Assembly (NCBI GenBank): GCA_013180625.2
Contig: SNVD02012231.1
Location: 1-64,000 of the forward strand
DNA length: 64,000 nt
Source: Boswellia sacra
Taxonomy: Eukaryota; Streptophyta; Magnoliopsida; Sapindales; Burseraceae
Reading direction: 5' to 3'
Shown here: piece after piece, positions 22,224-33,332 of the stretch
Position numbering within the stretch: the first letter of the stretch is position 1
Layout: every line of letters begins with the position of its first letter
Program-made: the position numbers and the translations under genes
The notes under the pieces: generated by a model
Seen by the model: the letters and a program-made list of their open reading frames with translations, nothing else
Told to the model about the DNA's origin: nothing
Database searches by the model: none

Positions 22224-24746
22224 TGAAAAATTCAGATGGGGCTATTTGAAGAAGATAAATTAGGTAAGTTCATGGTTTCTAAGGATGTTGTGTTGTGTTG
22301 TTTGTTTTACTAACGGAAATCTCAACGGCCAAAAAGTTGGCAAGTGTAGGAAGCTTTAGAGAGAGAGGGAAGATCAAAGATGACATTGGAAGTCCCATTC
22401 AAGCTATTTTACTCTTCTTTGATTGCTTTATTCATTGAAATGTGAAGGTTTTAAGAAGTGGTGATCAAAATCTAGATTTGCAGTGAACAATAGATATTAC
22501 AAAAATTTCTGCAATTACTTAGATTTGAATTTGATTTCCAAGTTTACATATGTAAAACAGACAAAAGTGCTGGATTAAAATCGTTTTCACAGAAAAATGA
22601 TGAGTCTTAAATTTCATACGAACTTTCTAATTTTACTATTCACAACTAGAATTTTCAATTTTATGCAAGAGGTCTATATTGTGAAAATTATTTGAGGTAT
22701 CTAGAGGTCTCATAAATTATAAAATTTTTCGGATTTGTTTGTATTTATGTCTAGTTTAAATTTGCAGATTTTTGTGATTTTAGCAATTTACCGTGAATTG
22801 TACTGTATATCTAAATAGAGAGAGGTCAATCTTGGAAATTGATTTATAGATTTGTTATAGTTGAGGAGTTAAATTTTTTTAAGTGTTTAACAACTTTGGA
22901 ATGCTATAAAATCATAAAACTAACGTGCTCTATTTTAGAATTCTGAAAATGGAGTTAATTAGTATTGGTTCGATTAAGATGAAGTTGGATATTGGGAATC
23001 TCAAGCATTCAAGTTAAATATGATGTGATGAGTTCTTTTATGATGATTAGGACTAGAAGAATTTCATTGAAGAAGAGATGACATGACGAGGTAGTTGGAA
23101 ACATTGCTTGGATTTACAACGAAGCTCAAGTCGTGCATCAAGATTAGTGAGTGGGAAAATCATGTTTTCTTTCATAAGTTATAAATGTATTTTAAATGCT
23201 ATTTTATACAAGTTAGAAATTTTTAAAGTAATTAGCAAATTTATTTTCTAGATGAATTGAGAAGCATACTTAGTTGTTTATTTAGCTTTTCTTGGAAATA
23301 ATAACCATGATGTTTTAGCAAATTTAGAAGTTTTAAAGTGATTAGGAATTTAACTTCTAGTTGAAATGAAGAAAGCATGTTTACTAGTTGCTTTAGTAGT
23401 TCTTAGATTCTCTTACTTTCAATAAAATTAGAAATATTCGAGCTAGTTTCTTATAGTATTTTTTTTTTTTGAGATAAATATAGCACTATTTATTATAGTT
23501 GCTTAGAGTCATTAGAATGTTCAAACAAATTAGCTTCTAAAACAGTTTTGAGCAAGATATAGCATTTAGAAATGAAAATCTAGATTTTTATATTCAAAGT
23601 GCTTTTTAATTTATCAAAAAGGTATATTTTACAATTTTAGAGAAATAGTGTTAAAGCATGATATTTAAATTATCATAGCAAATTTTATTTCAAGGATCTT
23701 CTTAAAGTATTTAAATTTCTCTTGTAGATGTTCATCATGGATTTTAAATGATTTAAATATTTTCAGCTTTAACTTGCATAAATTTTGAATGATTGATGAG
23801 TTGCATGAAAAACAAGGTTTTAGCATACAAACCCATTTTAAAAAATAAGTTTTAACAAAGATAAGAAAATTTAGTTACGGTATCCTGCGCTAGTACCCAG
23901 ACTCAGACAATGAGGTAGTAGATTCACTTAGATAGTGATATAAATAGAGGCCTTTAGGGTCTGTTCAAACGCACATAGAGGCTTTTGACTGTGTGATCTA
24001 GGTGCTTTGCCCTTTGAGGGTAGTTCTGTGTATGCGTATGGTCAGTTTAGTAGATGGCTCAGCCTACGCGATGTTAGATTTCTTCAAGTATGACCAGATT
24101 TAGATAGCTTTGACTGTGCAATCTCAGTCCCGCCAGGTATGATCAGTTTAGCAGGCCTGTGCGATGTTAGATTTAGTATATCAAAGTGTTTTAAATATGA
24201 TTACATGAGTTAGCTTAAGAAAGAAGCATTTTTAACAAAATTGCATAATTTTTCATAAATCTTTAGAAAGAGTTTTATGATGATAATTTATTTCCTTCAT
24301 CAATAGAGTTATTTACAAAAGTTATTTAAAAGAGGATTATAATGAAAATCATGCCTTAATGTTTCAAATAGCTTTTGAACAAGTCTTTTAGCACAATTGT
24401 TATGAGCATGTTTTTATGTGATTGAGAAAATTATCCTTCTTATTGTTTTTTGAAAGTATAGAAATAAGGCAAGGTATTTAAAGAATTCAATAACTTGTTT
24501 ATTCAATTTTTTATAAAGATTAAATGATATATTATTCTATTATGCCCAAATTATTAGAAGTTTTTATAAAGATTTGTTTTAATAGGGCAAAGATTTTGTT
24601 TTATAATGGTATAATGTTTTCAAAAATTTGTTTTTTGTTAATATACCTCTATCCCCACTCACTGAATTTTGTACTTCTTTTTTTTTTAAAACCCCAAACC
24701 CCAACACCCCCCGCCCCCTTCCTTCCCTCCCCGGTGAAAGAAAGAT
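22224..24746. other. AT-rich intergenic DNA without recognised genes
   Basis: 2.5 kb with no convincing coding frame. A relatively GC-richer patch at 23880-24180 has repeated GCGATGTTAGATT and GTATGACCAG/GTATGATCAG phrases, like parts of old gypsy LTRs, but no TG...CA borders, primer site or second copy were found. A short C-rich run lies at 24690-24735. Most likely an eroded LTR or plain intergenic DNA. Confidence 0.5.
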
Positions 24747-25270
24747 CACTACAACAAAAAAGGTCTTTTGTGTCGGTCGAAAAATGACACATATCAATAT
24801 ACATGTCAGTCTTCGCGCGACATAAATGGCCCTGACACATATTCTATACGTGTCACTTGGTTAAACCGACATAAGCATATGTGTCATTCACAAACAGACA
24901 TGTATAAACAAATATGTGTCATACAGTATAGAATTTTATTAAATATGTGTCAGTCAGTAAGTGACACAAATCTTGTGTCGGTCAAAGAACGACATGAAAT
25001 ATCGGATTTTACTAAATATGTGTCTGTCAACAAGTGACACATATATTGTGTCGGTCAGAGAATGACATGCTAGTGTCATTCTATGACCGACACAAATATT
25101 GTGTCGGTCAATGAATGACATTTTAGTGTCATTCTTTGACTGACACAAAAGGGCTCCTCTTAAAAGATATGTGTCGTTTTACGACCAACATTTACAGATA
25201 ACATATGTGTCATTTTTAGGCCGACATCTACTTTCATTGACTAAATGACACATATTTTTTGCTGGCTTGT
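24747..25270 (+). mobile_element. CACTA-like terminal/MITE block with palindromic subterminal repeats
   Basis: CACTACAACAAAAAAGG at 24747 is a typical CACTA (En/Spm) terminus. It is followed by many copies of TGTGTCGGTCA...GAATGACA. Copies run in one orientation to about 25070 and inverted after it (GTGTCATTCTATGACCGACAC), so the block is nearly a palindrome. The right terminus should read like TTTTTTGTTGTAGTG; only a poor match (TTTTTTGCTGGCTTGTA) is seen near 25256-25272. No transposase is present, so this is a non-autonomous or eroded copy. Confidence 0.65.
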
Positions 25271-25746
25271 ATTCCATATCATGCAAGGAAAAGGGCACTG
25301 GTCAATGTTGCAGTGCTTCCTAATGATGACAAAGAAGAAAGTGTTGCAAAACTTTTTCTTGTTGAAAGATATATAAAGGCAACACCAAGAAAAATATATA
25401 AGTCCTAAGCTTGTATATGTCTACTTGCAGATCTTACTCATATAGCTTTCACGCTAATGCATGACACAAAGAAAAATAATTATACGCCAAAAGCCTATTT
25501 ACCTACACAAATGTTAAAGGCTCTGACATAAATACGTAACTGATAGAAATATTTATAAGATATAAATCAAACAGGAGAAACTTGTCTCACAGGTCATCAA
25601 CATTTAAAAAGCAAAAAATTTTGTCTCTTTATAGCATCCATACTGGCCACTAGTAAACAGAAGTTAAACAGACCAAAATGCACACAGAATGAAAGCTCAC
25701 AAGCCCTCTCATCAAGGGGAAAAAAACGGATCATATTTTCTTAATT
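25271..25746. other. noncoding sequence between CACTA block and gene-fragment cluster
   Basis: AT-rich with no frame, repeat or RNA gene recognised. If the host-gene fragments belong to a Helitron read on the minus strand, its 3' terminus would be expected here; I could not identify a convincing CTRR end with hairpin. Confidence 0.5.
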
Positions 25747-25837
25747 GACATACTGCATCTGGTGCATGACATGTAGCTTCAATTGCATATAATGCATCAA
25801 AACTATTGTCACGAAATGGCATCTTCATGAAGTCAGC
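25747..25837 (-). pseudogene. sterol C-24 methyltransferase (SMT1-like) exon fragment
   Basis: Read from 25837, after a CAG splice acceptor, the exon gives ADFMKMPF then [19 protein letters not shown]. This is the conserved sterol-methyltransferase segment following the SAM-binding region. SMT1 methylates cycloartenol at C-24 in membrane sterol synthesis. Only one exon is present; the sequence after APDA does not continue as SMT1 and has no clear donor. Flanking exons are absent, so this is a captured or relict fragment. Confidence 0.85.
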
Positions 25838-26119
25838 CTGCAATTTTTCAGAAACAACAAAAATCATCAAATCCAACACCAGAAAACATAAATAATTATG
25901 TTGAATTGTAAAATGTTTCCTCACACCAGAATTGAAACTTTTAAGTTGTGTAATGTTATTCAATAATTGGCAAATACCAAACAATAACATGGGCTTGAAA
26001 TATGTATGCTAACAACCTTTACAAATTTTATAGTCAATGTATTGTAACTAGACCATGCTACTTGTGATGCCATGGATTATATATTTTATTTACACTAGCA
26101 AGAAGTTTGAAGAACTTAC
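25838..26119. other. noncoding, intron-like
   Basis: AT-rich sequence between the SMT1-like and RPN10-like exons. It carries the pyrimidine-rich acceptor side of the SMT1 exon; nothing else recognised. Confidence 0.4.
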
Positions 26120-26489
26120 CTCAGATTGGTCTTGCATGGAATCAAGAGCATCTTTAACTGAGGGATCATTTGTGTCTACCCCTGGAAGCTGCAGAAGCAT
26201 TAAAGTGAAATAATTATTAACTAAGCTCTGTAACTCTTGAATAGATGATCTCATTCTTTAATTTCTTAGTGTAATTTTTAGCATACCAAGGTATGCTGCA
26301 TTCATAAGAGGCCTAAGACCATAAGAATAGTTAGGCTTAGCAAAAGTTAACTTTTGGATGGCATTTGAGGATTTCAATAGAGATCCAGTAGGGGAACTCC
26401 AGATCACCAACATCAACCAGCAGAGTAGTTTACAGTCAAATTAAATTCTTGTTGGATGATAACATAGCAGGATATATATATATATATAT

Positions 26490-26523
<34 letters not shown>

Positions 26524-26721
26524 AATATAAAGACACGGTTAGATAAGCCATTCCATGAAATTTAGATGAACTCATGAAATTATACTAAACATTTAAGACT
26601 CACCTAATGCCAATTGTGTATCACTGGCATCGCCCATATCAATGTCTCGCAAATCACGGTAGGTAGAAGGATCATCCATTGACATTGCAAGGGCTTGCTG
26701 AAGTAGAACACTATCCCCATC
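26120..26721 (-). pseudogene. RPN10 (26S proteasome ubiquitin receptor) two-exon fragment
   Basis: Exon one, 26721-26604, lies between a CAG acceptor and a GTGAGT donor and reads LLQQALAMSMDDP, then DIDMGDAS. This is the C-terminal half of plant RPN10 near the first ubiquitin-interacting region. Exon two, 26188-26120, between CAG and GTAAGT, reads LPGVDTNDPSVKDALDSM, the conserved block near the RPN10 C-terminus. The intron between is kept, so this is DNA-level capture and not a processed copy. The N-terminal VWA domain and the last exon are missing. An AT microsatellite sits in the intron. Confidence 0.88.
26471..26522. repeat. (AT)n microsatellite
   Basis: About 50 bp of alternating TA interrupted by one GATA, inside the intron of the RPN10 fragment. 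Confidence 0.97.
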
Positions 26722-27687
26722 CTGTTGTAAGTTTAAAGTTGGTTCAAAAGAATAATTGATCCATCTCATGCTAATGGTAAATCAAATATAAGCAAAATGA
26801 GATCAGACATAGAAGGAATGACATTACCGGTTATCAAGTTAAGAATCTTATGCAATGGCTAGTATATAAGAAATTTTAGATTCTGGATTTTCTTTACTAT
26901 CAAATGGTTAATTCAAATTCTTTTTAATATGCGAAATATGCTTATCTTTTAGCCAGCACCAACATGCTAAAGAAAGGAAACATTTATGTGAATCAATATG
27001 CAATAACGGCAAAGCAAAAGAAACTTCATATCCAAAGAGAAGCTAAAAGCCGAATTCTATCCCACAAAAATTGAATGTATGTCTTTGTAGTACTTCTGAG
27101 CAAGCTTCTATTCCTTTCACTCCCTTATCCAAAATATTGCCATAACAGCACACTTCCACAATACTTTAGCCTTTTAACATATAGTGTATGATCCAAATAA
27201 ATCATCGCTAAATTATCTGTGTAGTGTAAGCCGAATAGCTAACTAAAATGGCTATAGACAACTTTAAACCAACTAATAGCAAAATCTAACCTGAGTTCTT
27301 CCCAATTTAAGTAAATAAAGAAAAAGGAGATATCCTGACAGGCTTTTGAGAGACAAGCACAAAGAAATTTGTGGCACACAACCCAGTTAGAGTGAGATTG
27401 TTTGAAAATATAAGACTTCAGTGAATTTTTATTTTTAATTTTTTTCCCTGTGAAACCAACTCCCGCTATATCCATTCAGTGGGTGACTCTAATGCATGTC
27501 AAGAATATAAATTGCTTGAATGATAAAATCTGAACAAATAGTGAAGATCCAGATCACTCTTAAAAGAATAGGGCAACTATAAAATAAAGTGGAGCAATAT
27601 AGCACAAAGAATTCTACTAATAGAAATCTAGAGAACGTGAAAGAGCCTATAAAAAGGGCACAGATGATATGGTATTAATCTTACTTG
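26722..27687. other. noncoding, between RPN10 and TAF1 fragments
   Basis: About 1 kb of AT-rich sequence. No exon of either gene is recognised. The frame at 27475-27239 has no protein-like features. Confidence 0.45.
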
Positions 27688-28961
27688 CTTAACTTCAGTT
27701 TCATCGTCTGCAGCTTAAGTGCAGATGCCTAATGATGAACTCTGATGCCATGAGTTGTGCGTTTATTAGAATTTGTTTGCAGCTGCTGTGAAATCTTTCC
27801 ATTCATGTAGAAATTGTCATTAGCAATATTAAATTTCCAGTCGCATTGATATTTACGACCTGTCAGCACAGAGGAATCCAAACTACTCGAATTCACTGAT
27901 CGATTTACAATCATAGCCCCAGCATGAAGCTAAAGATGTTTACTATCCTTGTTATCTAGGATTTCAAAAAGCATTTGCTTATCTTAAAGATCAAGAATTA
28001 GCTTGGGCTTCCCAATAGCATCTTTTGGCTTCTAGATAACATTGTCCAACCAAGATTCGTCCATCACCGCTTTGTTCTGCAATGCAACTTTGTTAAAGCG
28101 CTTCATAGAATCAGTTTGGCTGAGCTCTGGTAAGAGATTCTCTCATCTGCCATTGGAATGATTTATATTCTCCATGTCTAACTGAGACTTTAACCTCAAA
28201 ATTTGGGGATGGCACTTGCTTTCTGTAAGTGAATAATTTATATGATCTAAAGAATTTCTTGAGCCAAAGGGCTCCAACAAAATGTGAGAGTGATGACTAA
28301 CAATTTTATGATCCATCTAATCAGATAGCTTTGAATGATGAATATGTTGCTTAGGCTCAAGTTCTTTTCCCCTTATAAAAGAAGCTTTTGAGTCAACTCC
28401 AATGACTTCACAACCGTCAACAGAATTTTCACTTACTGCAGGAGAATTGTCCCGTAGTCATGCTGCAATCCCTGTATGTGCCTGAAGTGAAAAACCTTGA
28501 CCAGAGCCCTTTAAATAACCCTCTTCGTCATCTTCAACAAGTCTTAAGATATCCACGACATCATATTTGTCTAGACTGATCAAGAAAGAAAGGGTGAACA
28601 GAACTCAAAACAGGAAGTTCAGAACTATAAGTTGTTAGAAATGAATTCAACAGAACATTAAGAAAATAAAACCATGTACCTTTATGAATAGAGTGTCTTT
28701 GATCTTTTTTCTCTCGTTTCTTCAAGGGTTCATGAATACCAAATATTTCAGAGAATCGTAAAATCACCATTCCATCTTCCACACACAGAATTGGAAGTGG
28801 TATGGGGGCTTGGCCATCTAATGGCTCTTCCAATATATCAGCTACCACCTCCTATTATTTATTATTAAGAAAATGAAAACATAATTACATTAATCGTGAA
28901 AAACCAAGATAGATATATATATTGCATGCTTAAATTTAAATCAACTCATATCCATCTAGTT

Positions 28962-29167
28962 TTAGCTGCAAGGGTTGGGCTTAGTGGTAAAAAACCCTTG
29001 GCCCCATCATTGAGGTCAAGGGTTCATTAAATCTTCCCTTAGGGCCACCTACTGAGAACATATACATGTCTCACATGTATCCCGACCACAAAGCTTGTAA
29101 GGTGTTAATGTAAAATTTGACGGACAAACGAAAGGTAGAGGGATTTCTAAGTGAGAAAAAAAAATCA
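28962..29167 (+). mobile_element. tRNA-derived SINE with 16-bp target duplication
   Basis: About 205 bp. The pol III box A-like TGGGCTTAGTGG and box B-like GGTCAAGGGTTCA lie at tRNA spacing near the 5' end, and the 3' end is A-rich. It is flanked by TCATATCCATCTAGTT at 28946-28961 and TCATATCCATCTGGTT at 29168-29183, a target duplication with one difference. It lies in the intron of the TAF1 fragment and so inserted there after, or travelled with, the gene copy. Confidence 0.88.
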
Positions 29168-29618
29168 TCATATCCATCTGGTTGTCTTTTAAGATAAGAA
29201 GGCAAAGTCAACTGCCAAATATATCACAAAGGAATTATTTTATTTTATTTTTTTGAATTAACATTCGACACTCACTAAGGGAACATTAGTGAAAGAACTT
29301 GTAATAAAATTATAATATGACAAAAACATGTAAACGTATGACATTTTATTTGTAAAATTGATCATTTCGTATGATATCGTAGATAGCACATAAGCAACCA
29401 ACGGCGTACATTAGTTTAAAATTGTACACAATGCCCATACAGTCAAACATCTTAATAAAATACAGTGATTTCATGTGCTAAACAAACTCAGAAGTCATTT
29501 TCTTAGGAAATAACAAATATCACACTGTCACACGTCCTAGCAACTGGTTACTAAAAGCATAGGACTCTGCAAAGTGGTAATTCAATCTGTAACAATCTGT
29601 TACTTTTCATGCATTTCC

Positions 29619-29848
29619 AAAAGATAAAAAATAAAATAGAAGAATAACAGTTTTCAATTCAAAACAAATTGCCAATATACTTCTTACACTTTCCAATATC
29701 AAAAAATACCTCAGAGAAAAGAAATTCAAGCTAAAAGATAAAAAAAAATAAAATAGAAGGATTATAGTTTTCAATTTGAAACAAATTGTCAATATACTTC
29801 TTACAGTTGCCAATATAAAAAAATACCCCAGAGAAAAGAAAGTCAAAA
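29619..29848. repeat. 2 x 114-bp tandem duplication in TAF1-fragment intron
   Basis: Units start at 29619 and 29733 (AAAAGATAAAAA...). Both continue with CAATATACTTCTTACA and end in CAGAGAAAAGAAA. They differ at roughly a dozen positions. The overlapping hydrophobic reading frames here come only from this duplicated AT-rich sequence. Confidence 0.9.
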
Positions 29849-30010
29849 ATAAAATTCTTATAAAATTTAGAAGGATAAACATCGCCAACTAACCTCATTT
29901 TGATCTTCGACCCCCATGTCTTCATCAGTACCTAAGAAGCTATTTTGTAGATCATTCTTAAGAGATTTCTCTCCTTCCAGAAGTGCTGTAACACAGTCCT
30001 CCCCCGGCTC

Positions 30011-30969
30011 ACCTGAAAGGGCAATTCTAAAGCCCAAAATCAAAATGAAACACTAAGAAAAAAGTTCATGGTAAAAACTTAACTTTATAGAAGCAAGGTC
30101 ACCACAAACCGCAGAATCAAGGCAACAAGGTGATCAGAGAGATAGTAAAAAAAAGGTATAAATTTATCTCTTTCTCTTCTTGTCCCTGCGGATATAAAAT
30201 CTAATTTACTGAAATGTACTTGCTTAGTTACATGTTTTTAATATATCACACTTAATTCTATTTAAACTTTAAGAGAGAGAGGCAGCTTGTAAGGATACTT
30301 GAAGAAGGCTAAGCAGAAACCATATTAAACATCCTGCATTAACAACCTAACTAGTCAGTAAAGATTCTTGCATGCATAGAAGTTACACACACAAGTTAGC
30401 TTACCCTCCTATAGTAGTTCCCAAACTTAGATTTATATTTGATGATAAACATGTACTAAACACTATAGTCCGCATTTTTGCAACCCTATAAAAACTAACA
30501 TAAAAGGTCAATGGGAGCTCCTGAGTCAATACGCTATAGAATGTATACAACACTTGATGTGATTATGTCTATAATTGATTGGAACCAGGGTGCATTAGCT
30601 TCCCTAGCTTCAATCAAAGGTTTCAGCAGCACATTGCTGGATTTAGCACAGCTAAAGATGGAAAAGACTTGAAAATAATTACGTAGGATATTGTGTAGAA
30701 TAAGAGGGCGACATTAGTTGATGCAAAACAAAAATTCAAAACTCAAGCCTTCTCCCAGTGTTAGTAAACTTTCATTGGTAGGTACTATTTTGAGACCCAA
30801 ATGTCATGGAGTGTACCACTTTAGTGCTAAAAACCATGGAGAATGTCGCCTATAGGGATCTACTTGCACATAGTTTAACATCAATGTACAGGTGGATAAA
30901 ATTTTACATTCACTGAACATAGAGAACCAAAAAAGTGAAATTACTTAAGGATATTTTGATGAGAAAATA
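30011..30969. other. intron-like sequence of the TAF1 fragment
   Basis: AT-rich, no exon, repeat or RNA gene recognised. Confidence 0.45.
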
Positions 30970-31092
30970 CCGTATACAATAGCTTCATTATCTGATTTGT
31001 CCACAAAACTATTACTATTATGATCAATTGTTCCATTCAAACTCTCTTGCCGTTCCATCACATTGGAAGAAAAATGTAAATATGCAGGATCT

Positions 31093-32064
31093 ACAAGGAA
31101 ATAAAGGAAAAATCAATGGGACACCCAAAGACCAAAAGAAAAGGATGAAAAGCTAAAACTTCACTAACATCAGATGAAGAGTGATAAAGAATGGATCAAG
31201 GTAAGTAAGATAATGATGAGATTGAAGTTACAACACCAAGATCAATGGGAATTGAAAAGATAATTTTTATTACCGTGGCATTAACAAGGTATAACTTAGC
31301 CTTGTAGATCAAAGATATGTGTAGCTCCAGTTTATAACTCAAAGAACAAAGGTCAAGGAAGTTCTTGGTCACAAATAAAGAAAATTAAAAAAAAAAAAAA
31401 AGATGTGTGCATCTGACAAGAACATTAGAGGGCCAAAAAATAAGACTAAAGTATTGTAGCAAGAAGTTAAAATGTAAAAAAAGTGAAAACAGGTAAGTGG
31501 AGGGGCTATAAAGAATGAACTTATGATCTATATGGTTCTTAAAACCCTATGACCATGGTCGCAGAAGGAAAGTTAAAATCATTCCAGCATATGTGTTGCA
31601 CTATTCCCAGGCCTATTCATGAAAGGCCGACCAAAATCCATCATTGGCTAAACACTCATTTGGCCGTGCTTGGAAATTCAAATATTAGATTGGTGGCATC
31701 CTCATTTGTGAGAGGGGCTTTCAAATTAAAAATTAAAATAGAGTATGACTTTTATGACAAAGAGACCACATAAGAGAAATGGTGCAGCCACCACACTAGT
31801 AAATATTTTCACTTTTGTTTTGAAAGGACCAGAAGCAGGTATCTAAATTGAGCACTCCTTCATCAAAATTGCATGACACCTGCAGAACTAACCCCTGAAG
31901 TAAACTTTATTATAGTTCTTCTAGACCAAATACAAAGATGAAGAGACCAAGTCACACACCTATGTGTATGAAAACTTCAGATACTTCAGGATGAGACCTA
32001 TGGATTTGATGGCGAACATTTTCGCCAATGCCATGTGCAGCACTAACACTACAAAATGGGTCAA
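31093..32064. other. noncoding flank left of element C
   Basis: No gene recognised. The short plus frame 31549-31773 has no family resemblance. The sequence stops abruptly at 32064, where the LTR of element C begins. Confidence 0.45.
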
Positions 32065-33319
32065 TGACACATCCGAAAAAGGATTGTCTCCCAAGTATAG
32101 GAGTGTCGAAGTAATAAAACCCGGTGAGACCGGGGTCGATCCACGAGGAAGGGAATTTAAGCGTTACAAATTATAAGTTAAGCAAATATGATATGAATAA
32201 TTGAAAGAAATGATAAGATAATCTCAACAAATATGTAAAGATGGTAGGTGGTATTACCGACCATTCAAATATAAAACAAAAGGCAAAAGGAGGTAAAACC
32301 ATCCATGGAAATAGGTGGTATAACCAACCATAGTAAATTAAAGAACAATTTCATAAGGTGGTAGAACCTACCATAGTAAATAAAATAAAAAGTTCATAAA
32401 CAATAGAATAATTAAAATACAAGAGGAATTAACACAATAACAATGAAGGCTAAGGTTAGGGGATCCGCCCTTGATATTCAAATAAGGATAATTAACCCAT
32501 TTTAGTTATATGAATTATATTTGTTTCATTACCAATATTTATACCACTTCTTGTAAATGGTTTCAAGCATCCAATGTGCCAATCATCATATGTCTACAAC
32601 AAATCAAGGTTCCTAACTAGATTCGTGTCGGTAAGGAAGAACCATACATCATCTAGAAAGGATCCAAGCATTTGATGTGCCAAGGATTGTCGACAATGGA
32701 TCAAGACCTCCACTTTACGAGTGGTGTCAAGATTGATTAAGAAATTAAATATAAATCATATTGAATAAACATTATAAGATTAAGATTATTAAGCACATAT
32801 TAAGGTTTAGAGAATCCTTATTCTCATATCAAGGGTTTCACCCTTTCACCTTAGCAAAAGAGAAATTAGAAGAACATTATAATAGAAAGAAAATAAAATG
32901 CAAGAAAAAGGAAATTCATTAATAACATAAACACACAAAACACAATACAAGATCCTAGCCAAAGCCAAAATGTTCCAGCCAAGGCCAAGATGCCCTAATG
33001 GGTCACAAGGCACCTCTATTTATAGATACATCCAGGGGCAAACTTGTCCACTAAGAGCCCGAATTTGATGATTCTTGTGAAATGCAATCTTGTAGACAAT
33101 TAAATCAGCTTTCCAAAACATTAAGAATTGCACCATTCTGATCTATAAATAGAGAGTTATGCCCATTTTACCGAACCTGTAACAAAACCAAAATTAAGAG
33201 AAATTAATTCCAAAGATGCAAATGCTACAAATATGCTTAAGTTGAGGAATTTAATGACACTATTAATGCAATATGATGAACTAAACTCTTATTAAACATG
33301 CATATTTAAGTGTTCATCA
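32065..33319 (-). repeat. element C 3' LTR, 1255 bp, internally deleted
   Basis: Plus-strand ends are TGACACATCCG and GTGTTCATCA. Compared with the 5' LTR it lacks 274 bp of U3 upstream of the TATA box (minus strand, 33024-33017). The junction near 33047 shares only GTC between the two sides. It contains the C-specific block of about 160 bp (about 32243-32412). Confidence 0.93.
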
Positions 33320-33332
33320 CACCCCCCAACTA
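33320..33332 (-). other. element C polypurine tract
   Basis: The minus strand reads AGTTGGGGGGTG directly before the 3' LTR, identical to the tract of D. Confidence 0.85.

Larger units (their letters stand above)
27688..31092 (-). pseudogene. TAF1 (TFIID subunit 1) multi-exon fragment
   Basis: TAF1 is the scaffold subunit of TFIID in the nucleus. The clearest exon is 28850-28680, reading PIPLPILCVEDGMVILRFSE then FGIHEPL. The next, about 28575-27688, includes LVEDDEEGYLKGSGQ, GKPKLILDL, DKQMLFEILDNKDSKHL, LHAGAMIVNRSVNSSS and LKLQTMKLKLSK, and ends at a GTAAG donor. It has several in-frame stops. Two probable upstream exons are 30010-29895 (EPGEDCVTALLEGEKS) and 31092-30970 (MERQESLNG); their link to TAF1 is less certain. 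Introns are kept. The gene's bulk (HAT and bromodomain parts) is absent. Confidence 0.85.

Noticed and set aside
24524..24840. Several overlapping short frames
   Set aside because: Low-complexity C- and T-rich DNA plus the CACTA end; the frames conflict with each other.
29607..29925. Hydrophobic frames resembling membrane proteins
   Set aside because: They come from a duplicated AT-rich intron sequence.
31549..31773. 75-codon plus-strand frame
   Set aside because: No family resemblance, no conserved neighbour and no codon pattern to support it.
32048..32064. CACTACAAAA as a CACTA terminus
   Set aside because: It is in the same orientation as the one at 24747 and not inverted, and no subterminal repeats adjoin it.
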